Notes under the pieces: generated by a model
The model's input: only the letters and a program-made list of their open reading frames with translations
Database searches by the model: none
What the model was told of the DNA's origin: nothing
Program-made: the position numbers and the translations under genes
Assembly (NCBI GenBank): GCA_014728435.1
Contig: WJLP01000003.1
Span: forward strand, 1-11,592
Length of the DNA: 11,592 nucleotides
Reading direction: 5' to 3'
DNA from: Candidatus Uhrbacteria bacterium
Lineage (GTDB): Bacteria > Patescibacteriota > Patescibacteriia > 2-12-FULL-60-25
Shown here: one piece after another, positions 8,285-11,592 of the stretch
Layout of the letters: the number at the start of each line of letters is the position of its first letter
Numbering within the stretch: position 1 is the stretch's first letter

Positions 8285-9396
8285 CACCTGATCCGTTTAT
8301 CCGCGACGCGGCTTTTAAGGGTTCGCCTATTTTGTCTTACGGGACCGCGAATCGTGGAAGCGCGTGGCCAAAATTCCTCGCTTTGGGTGCGGGGTTTTTT
8401 GTGCTGGCCGCGGGTATCCTAGGTAGTTGGTTCTGGTTTTTTACCAGCATACCTATTCCAAAGCAAAGTATTATTGAGCTGGATTTGCCAGCGGGCAGTG
8501 AGATGGGTGCAACTTCGCCGCTTATTTGGAAGCAGATGATTGAGTTAAATAAGCCCATGCCCACACTAGCGGGTTTGGTCAAAAGCGGTAATTCAAGTGA
8601 GTTCAAAGAATATGCGATCAGGTTATCGCCGGCGAGGGCGATAGTTGGACGGAGTAGTTTATGGCAGGTTGAATCACAAGCTGATATTGCGATTATGGAA
8701 TATAAAAGTCCGTTTGAAGTATTTGGGTGGCCTTGGGAGTTGGTGAATAGGCGTGCTAACTTATCTGTAAAACTAAGAGAGATGTTTAGCTATCAGGGCA
8801 ATGATATCCAAGAATTGCCGGAAATTTTATCGGGAGAGATAATTGGCAACAGATGGAAAACCAATTTACCTCTAAAAATAGAGGGCAATAGTCTACCTTT
8901 AGACAATTTTTCATCAGGGGGAGTTGTTTTCAGTAATAACGATAGCGATTTTTTGGCAAATTTTTTGCAATATTTTGGATCGTATAGCAAAGGAGATGAT
9001 GCCAGTTTGCTGGAGTGGGAGTTTGCTCCGGCGTCGCTTAAACTGGATTATGAGGGGGCGGGGGATTTGGGTGCTGTTATAGAGGAAGGTGATAGTGGAG
9101 TATCGGTACAGGAATTTGTCATGGAGGATGGTACTGCGGCGAAGAGGTTGTATTTGGCGTCGACAACCGCAACCGGTAGTTCAAGCGAAGCGATTGAAAT
9201 ACCATCGTATCGCTATATTGAAACTGCGGCCAAGCAAAAAAGTGTCAGTGATTTGACATGCGATGGTGATGCTTTGGCCGTATTTGACAGGCAAAGTTTG
9301 AGAAATTTTTGTTCATGGTTTGACATTTGTTATTTTGATTTTGATACAGTGAAAATCTTGAATGATGATGATTTTTTAACAGTCTGTGGATATTAG
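8281..9396 (+). CDS. Membrane-anchored protein of unknown function, coupled to pnp
   Basis: A 371-residue protein starting with GTG, whose first bases overlap the pnp TGA (GTGA, 4 bp). No Shine-Dalgarno is visible, so translation is probably coupled to pnp. One membrane helix lies at about residues 32-54 (FLALGAGFFVLAAGILGSW), preceded by a roughly 30-residue N-terminus, then a soluble domain of about 315 residues. The C-terminal 50 residues carry four Cys (LTCD, NFCS, DICY, TVCG). I recognise no family. The helix followed by a large polar region suggests an extracytoplasmic domain. The next ATG codons lie beyond the membrane segment, which supports the GTG start. Two terminator-like hairpins follow, so pnp and this gene probably form one operon. 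Confidence 0.8.
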   Translation: MTPDPFIRDAAFKGSPILSYGTANRGSAWPKFLALGAGFFVLAAGILGSWFWFFTSIPIPKQSIIELDLPAGSEMGATSPLIWKQMIELNKPMPTLAGLVKSGNSSEFKEYAIRLSPARAIVGRSSLWQVESQADIAIMEYKSPFEVFGWPWELVNRRANLSVKLREMFSYQGNDIQELPEILSGEIIGNRWKTNLPLKIEGNSLPLDNFSSGGVVFSNNDSDFLANFLQYFGSYSKGDDASLLEWEFAPASLKLDYEGAGDLGAVIEEGDSGVSVQEFVMEDGTAAKRLYLASTTATGSSSEAIEIPSYRYIETAAKQKSVSDLTCDGDALAVFDRQSLRNFCSWFDICYFDFDTVKILNDDDFLTVCGY

Positions 9397-9425
9397 TTAT
9401 CCACATTGTGTGGGTAAAACTTTTT
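9397..9425 (+). terminator. Terminator of the pnp operon, first hairpin
   Basis: TTATCCACA (9397-9405) pairs with TGTGGGTAA (9409-9417) across a 3-nt loop, nine pairs with one G-U, followed by AAC and five T. It begins right after the TAG stop. The left arm is also an exact DnaA-box sequence. Confidence 0.6.
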
Positions 9426-9433
9426 AGAGCTGG

Positions 9434-9459
9434 AAAGGGCTTTATATATGGCCTTTTTT
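9434..9459 (+). terminator. Terminator of the pnp operon, second hairpin
   Basis: AAAGGGC (9434-9440) pairs with GCCTTTT (9451-9457) across an AT-rich loop, ending in a run of six T (9454-9459). The -35 of the next promoter starts 5 bp later. Confidence 0.6.
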
Positions 9460-9463
9460 ACTC

Positions 9464-9492
9464 TTGATTAAGCTGAATATTTTAGGTATAAT
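9464..9492 (+). promoter_or_regulatory. Promoter of the structured RNA
   Basis: TTGATT (9464-9469) and a perfect TATAAT (9487-9492) have the ideal 17-bp spacing. The predicted start, about 9499-9500, coincides with the first base of an 8-bp stem (9500-9507 with 9547-9554). No coding gene follows for more than 650 bp. Confidence 0.75.
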
Positions 9493-9499
9493 ATAAGTA

Positions 9500-10076
9500 C
9501 AAATTGTTCTTTGGATCATTAGATCGTTCTTTGTGGATAACGCGTCACAATTTGGCGTGTCGCAATCTGTTGTGTTGTATATGACACAAGCGAGCAAGCT
9601 CATGGTAGCTCGCTGGCGGCAAAAAAGCCGGCTTACCTCAACGTACATTATAAACCGCTTTTAAAAAGATGGGTTTCCATAACCTGTTCTTATGGACCTC
9701 CATCACATGGATTATCTCGACCCCGTCGCGTTTAACGCGACACACAGAAATCAAAAAACAAAACTAAACTACGACGCACCAAGCCAATGCGCTTGAGCGA
9801 TCGAGCTTATGGGCTTGGTGCGTACAGCCAGCAAACTTCATTCATGAAACTCTTTCACGGGTTTCGAAGTCCCTGCTAGGGTTGGGATGAACCAGCGGTT
9901 CATAAAATGGTCAAGATCACACGCAAGTGTTTTCATTCGTGAGCGGCGCGCTCTTTCTCTAAAATCAGCTTTAGCTGGTTACGCCACTTACGGGTAAGAC
10001 CCGCGTCTCGACCTCTCGGGCTATCGCGCCACAAATTTTTCAAATCTTAGGGCGTATAGATAGCCCGTCTTTTTTT
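9500..10076 (+). ncRNA. Candidate large structured non-coding RNA, family unknown
   Basis: About 575 nt between a strong promoter and a terminator, with no plausible ORF. Hairpins I can draw: 9500-9507/9547-9554 (8 bp); 9570-9575/9584-9589; 9590-9595/9608-9613; 9614-9617/9627-9630; 9668-9673/9699-9704 continuing as 9676-9682/9690-9696; 9725-9731/9735-9741; 9774-9785/9812-9823 (12 perfect pairs) enclosing 9791-9796/9801-9806 with a GCGA loop; 9887-9893/9897-9903; 9919-9922/9927-9930 with a GCAA loop; 9941-9945/9949-9953; 9963-9969/9974-9980; and a 9-bp 3' stem. At least four stems contain G-U pairs that would be C-A mismatches on the other strand, and both tetraloops are GNRA only on +, so a + strand RNA is favoured. 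I could not match it to tmRNA, RNase P, SRP or 6S RNA. Confidence 0.6.
10017..10076 (+). terminator. 3' stem and terminator of the structured RNA
   Basis: CGGGCTATC (10017-10025) pairs perfectly with GATAGCCCG (10059-10067) and is followed by TC and seven T (10070-10076). A competing local hairpin, GGGC (10050-10053) with GCCC (10063-10066), uses the same 3' arm. Confidence 0.7.
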
Positions 10077-10083
10077 ACTTAAA

Positions 10084-10104
10084 ACTAGAAACTATCAACT
10101 AACA
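10084..10104 (+). repeat. Short 7-bp tandem array (ACTANMA type)
   Basis: Three 7-bp units, two of them ACTAGAA and ACTATCA, lie between the RNA terminator and the next promoter. It is the same kind of array as elsewhere in the window. Confidence 0.55.
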
Positions 10105-10124
10105 AGAGTGAATTTAGATAGCTC

Positions 10125-10153
10125 TTGAAAGCTCTAAGCAGTAAGATTATAGT
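10125..10153 (+). promoter_or_regulatory. Promoter giving a leaderless mRNA
   Basis: TTGAAA (10125-10130) and TATAGT (10148-10153) are 17 bp apart, each one mismatch from consensus. The predicted start is about 10160, the A of the ATG of the next gene. Confidence 0.65.
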
Positions 10154-10159
10154 TATTTT

Positions 10160-10522
10160 ATGGGTATTTTCTTTAAGAAATTTGAGGATATGAAAGTCTA
10201 TAGGTTGGCATTAGAGTTAACTTTTGAAATATACAGACTATTTAAAGAGAATAAAGATTTTGATTTTAAAAGGCAGATACAATGCGCTTCGGTTTCGATT
10301 TTGAATAATATAGCTGAAGGGTTTGAAAGAACCTCAAATAAAGCGTTTATTAACCATTTGGATATCGCGAAAGGATCTTGCGGGGAAGTTAGATCGATGT
10401 TGCTACTGTCAAATAAATTAGGGTATTTGTCGGATAAAGATTGTCTTAGGTTGACTGAAATGTCGGTTGAGATAGCAAAAATGTTGAGTGGTTTGATGAC
10501 AGCTTTAAAGAAAAATACCTAA
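10160..10522 (+). CDS. Four-helix-bundle protein (S23 / 23S rRNA intervening-sequence family)
   Basis: 120 residues, the normal length for the family. The diagnostic core is NNIAEGFERTSNKAFINHLDI followed by AKGSCGEVRSMLLL (about residues 49-83), between an N-terminal KFEDMKVYRLALELTFEIY helix and a C-terminal helix. The family is named for members encoded in intervening sequences of 23S rRNA genes; free-standing copies are common and their biochemical role is not established. There is no 23S rRNA gene in this window. No Shine-Dalgarno is visible; the ATG coincides with the predicted transcription start. It lies 62 bp upstream of rsmE, with no terminator seen between, so the two may be co-transcribed. 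Confidence 0.93.
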   Translation: MGIFFKKFEDMKVYRLALELTFEIYRLFKENKDFDFKRQIQCASVSILNNIAEGFERTSNKAFINHLDIAKGSCGEVRSMLLLSNKLGYLSDKDCLRLTEMSVEIAKMLSGLMTALKKNT

Positions 10523-10548
10523 TTTTTTGCATAAATTTCTATTTGCTC

Positions 10549-10576
10549 TTGTCAGTTGCGAGTTGTCAGTGGTAAG
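10549..10576 (+). repeat. 14-bp (2 x 7) tandem repeat upstream of rsmE
   Basis: TTGTCAGTTGCGAG (10549-10562) is followed by TTGTCAGTGGTAAG (10563-10576), 11 of 14 matching and with 7-bp sub-periodicity. The second copy supplies GGTAAG, the only ribosome-binding-site-like sequence before rsmE. Confidence 0.7.
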
Positions 10577-10584
10577 TTAATATT

Positions 10585-11304
10585 ATGAAGCTACATAGAT
10601 TTATAGGATATTACGATGTTTTTGCGCCGGAATTGGATATTACGGATCAAGCGGTAGTACATCAAATCAATAACGTATTAAGGTTGAAAGAAGGTCAGAA
10701 AATACTTTTGTGTGACGGCAAAGGCAGAGAGGCAGAGGCCTCGATTTTGTCTTTGGATAAGAAGCAAATTTACGTTTCGCTGGAAAGAGTGACTGATTTA
10801 CAAAATGAACCGGAAAGAGAAATTGTTTTATATTGCTCGATTATTAAAAAAGAGTTATTTGATTTAGTGGTGCAGAAGGCGACGGAAGTTGGTGCTAAGC
10901 AGATAATTCCCTTGCTTTCGGCAAGGACGGTTAAGCAGGATGTTAAGCTTGATCGTTTAAGGCAAATTGCCAAGGAGGCAGCGGAGCAATCGGGGAGAGG
11001 CGTATTGCCGATGATTTATGAACCCATGAAGTGGAGCACGGCAATGGATCATTCTAAAGATAATTTGGTGAACTTGTTTTTTCATACAATGGAAAAGGGT
11101 GATGGTATTCCGCAGGGTTTTAAAAAGAAGATAGGTGTTTGGATTGGACCGGAGGGTGGTTGGGATGAAGAAGAAGTTGATGAGGCGAAAAAAGCGAATT
11201 TTTTAATGGCGGAATTGGGGCCATTGGTACTTAGAGCGGAGACAGCGGCGATCATCGCGAGTTATCTTTGTGTGCATGGGCAGGTGAAGAATCCAAGCGT
11301 CTGA
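10585..11304 (+). CDS. rsmE: 16S rRNA (uracil(1498)-N3)-methyltransferase
   Basis: 239 residues, normal for RsmE. This SPOUT-class enzyme uses S-adenosylmethionine to methylate N3 of U1498 of 16S rRNA in the small subunit. Visible hallmarks: an N-terminal PUA-like domain (about 1-70) with HQINNVLRLKEGQ (26-38); KATEVGAKQIIPLLSART (98-115); EAAEQSGR (131-138); and the knotted cofactor-binding C-terminus IGPEGGWDEEEV (187-198) with LGPLVLRAETAAI (211-223). The start at 10585 gives the typical MKLHRF beginning. The ribosome-binding site is weak (GGTAAG, 8 bp upstream). It may be transcribed with the four-helix-bundle gene. The stop is TGA. Confidence 0.97.
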   Translation: MKLHRFIGYYDVFAPELDITDQAVVHQINNVLRLKEGQKILLCDGKGREAEASILSLDKKQIYVSLERVTDLQNEPEREIVLYCSIIKKELFDLVVQKATEVGAKQIIPLLSARTVKQDVKLDRLRQIAKEAAEQSGRGVLPMIYEPMKWSTAMDHSKDNLVNLFFHTMEKGDGIPQGFKKKIGVWIGPEGGWDEEEVDEAKKANFLMAELGPLVLRAETAAIIASYLCVHGQVKNPSV

Positions 11305-11307
11305 GCC

Positions 11308-11340
11308 CTCCTGGCATAGCCATCCGGGCGGAGCTTTGAT
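11308..11340 (+). terminator. Weak terminator-like hairpin after rsmE
   Basis: CTCC (11308-11311) can pair with GGAG (11330-11333), enclosing TGGC/GCCA (11312-11315 with 11319-11322), followed by an interrupted T-rich tract. The T-run is poor, so this is tentative. Confidence 0.3.
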
Positions 11341-11362
11341 TTTCGCTTGATTAATTGATTAA

Positions 11363-11382
11363 CATGATTGCATGACGCATGA
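11363..11382 (+). repeat. Short CATGA direct repeats
   Basis: CATGA occurs at 11363, 11371 and 11378, spaced 8 and 7 bp, just upstream of and overlapping the start of the GxxExxY remnant. It is a weak, imperfect member of the 7-bp-periodic class. Confidence 0.35.
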
Positions 11383-11592
11383 AGACCTGACACATAAAAT
11401 TATTGGTTGTGCTATGAGTGTGCATCGCGCATTAGGTAATGGTTGTATATCAAAGAGCCCTTGCGGTCGAAATGCATCTACAAGGTTTAGAATTTGAAAG
11501 AGAAAAGGAGTTACCTTTAATTTATAAAAATCACAAAGTTGGTACTAGAAGAGTAGATTTTTTTGTTGAAGAGGAAATCATGGTTGAGTTAA
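11372..11592 (+). pseudogene. GxxExxY-family protein, frameshifted and cut by the window end
   Basis: The ATG at 11372 reads MTHEDLTHKIIGCAM then SVHRALGNG in frame, the usual start of the family. From about 11442 the homologous sequence continues in another frame: VVYQRALAVEMHLQGLEFER, then LPLIYKNHKVGTRRVDFFVE and EEIMVEL to the window end. The first frame hits a stop (TGA) shortly after. The residues that should sit between (a Phe-Leu-Glu-like triplet) are missing. The pattern fits an 11-bp deletion that removed the eponymous G-x-x-E-x-x-Y motif. Function of the family is uncertain. An assembly error cannot be excluded. Confidence 0.8.

Larger units (their letters stand above)
9385..9540. 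promoter_or_regulatory. Cluster of DnaA-box-like sequences
   Basis: There are exact TTATCCACA boxes at 9397-9405 (+) and 9532-9540 (-), and one-mismatch boxes at 9385-9393 (-) and 9409-9417 (-). The intervening DNA is AT-rich and contains a promoter. Two of the boxes form the arms of a terminator hairpin, which offers a competing explanation for those two. Confidence 0.35.

Noticed and set aside
9663..9704. Minus-strand terminator (hairpin 9668-9704 followed by five T on the - strand)
   Set aside because: It is plausible on its own, but its wobble pair and the rest of the region favour a + strand RNA.
9500..10076. tmRNA or RNase P RNA
   Set aside because: Neither strand shows the conserved RNase P GAGGAAAGTCC region, nor the tmRNA GGATTCGAC 5' block with a T-arm and CCA end. 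A GGGTTTCGAAGTCCC stretch at 9859-9873 looks T-arm-like but has only three good pairs and no acceptor stem.
10146..10151. Minus-strand TATAAT as promoter of an antisense RNA
   Set aside because: It has no acceptable -35 and overlaps the well-spaced + strand promoter of the four-helix-bundle gene.

Overview
The window looks like a chromosomal segment of a Candidate Phyla Radiation (Patescibacteria, probably Parcubacteria-like) bacterium. This is inferred from gene content and style, with no marker phylogeny behind it. The signs are a giant surface-type protein with CPR-style repeat domains, a small single-pass membrane protein of a type I associate with CPR genomes, a four-helix-bundle 'S23' protein, a GxxExxY-family remnant, very compact promoter/terminator spacing and nearly leaderless mRNAs. 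TGA serves as a normal stop (pnp, rsmE), so the Gracilibacteria-type code is not in use. All recognisable genes are on the + strand.

Layout. (1) Positions 1-4930 hold the 3' part of a giant gene: a seven-repeat probable beta-propeller, two Peptidase_G2-like modules, GIGT-type shaft repeats, a terminal FNWHAFG module and a long acidic/proline-rich tail. It is followed by an intrinsic terminator. (2) The next gene (4986-5507) starts almost at its own predicted transcription start and encodes a 173-residue single-pass membrane protein. (3) Positions 5508-5980 are non-coding: a probable terminator, a promoter, several degenerate 7-bp repeat arrays and a long hairpin in the presumed pnp leader. 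(4) pnp (5981-8284) encodes polynucleotide phosphorylase, and a GTG-initiated membrane protein of unknown function overlaps its stop by 4 bp (8281-9396). (5) Positions 9397-10159 are non-coding. They contain tandem terminators, a strong promoter, two exact and two near DnaA-box sequences, and about 575 bp packed with hairpins that ends in a terminator. I interpret the last as a large unidentified structured RNA on the + strand. (6) A predicted leaderless gene encodes a four-helix-bundle protein (10160-10522), followed by rsmE (10585-11304). (7) A frameshifted, 3'-truncated GxxExxY-family gene runs off the window end (11372-11592).

Functionally, pnp and rsmE are RNA-metabolism/ribosome housekeeping genes, and the S23-type protein belongs to a family first noticed inside 23S rRNA genes. 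The giant protein is most likely displayed at the cell surface. The most interesting unexplained items are the large structured RNA candidate and the 7-bp-periodic microrepeat arrays scattered through the spacers. One such array lies inside the giant gene, where loss of a single unit would fuse that protein in frame to the next one.
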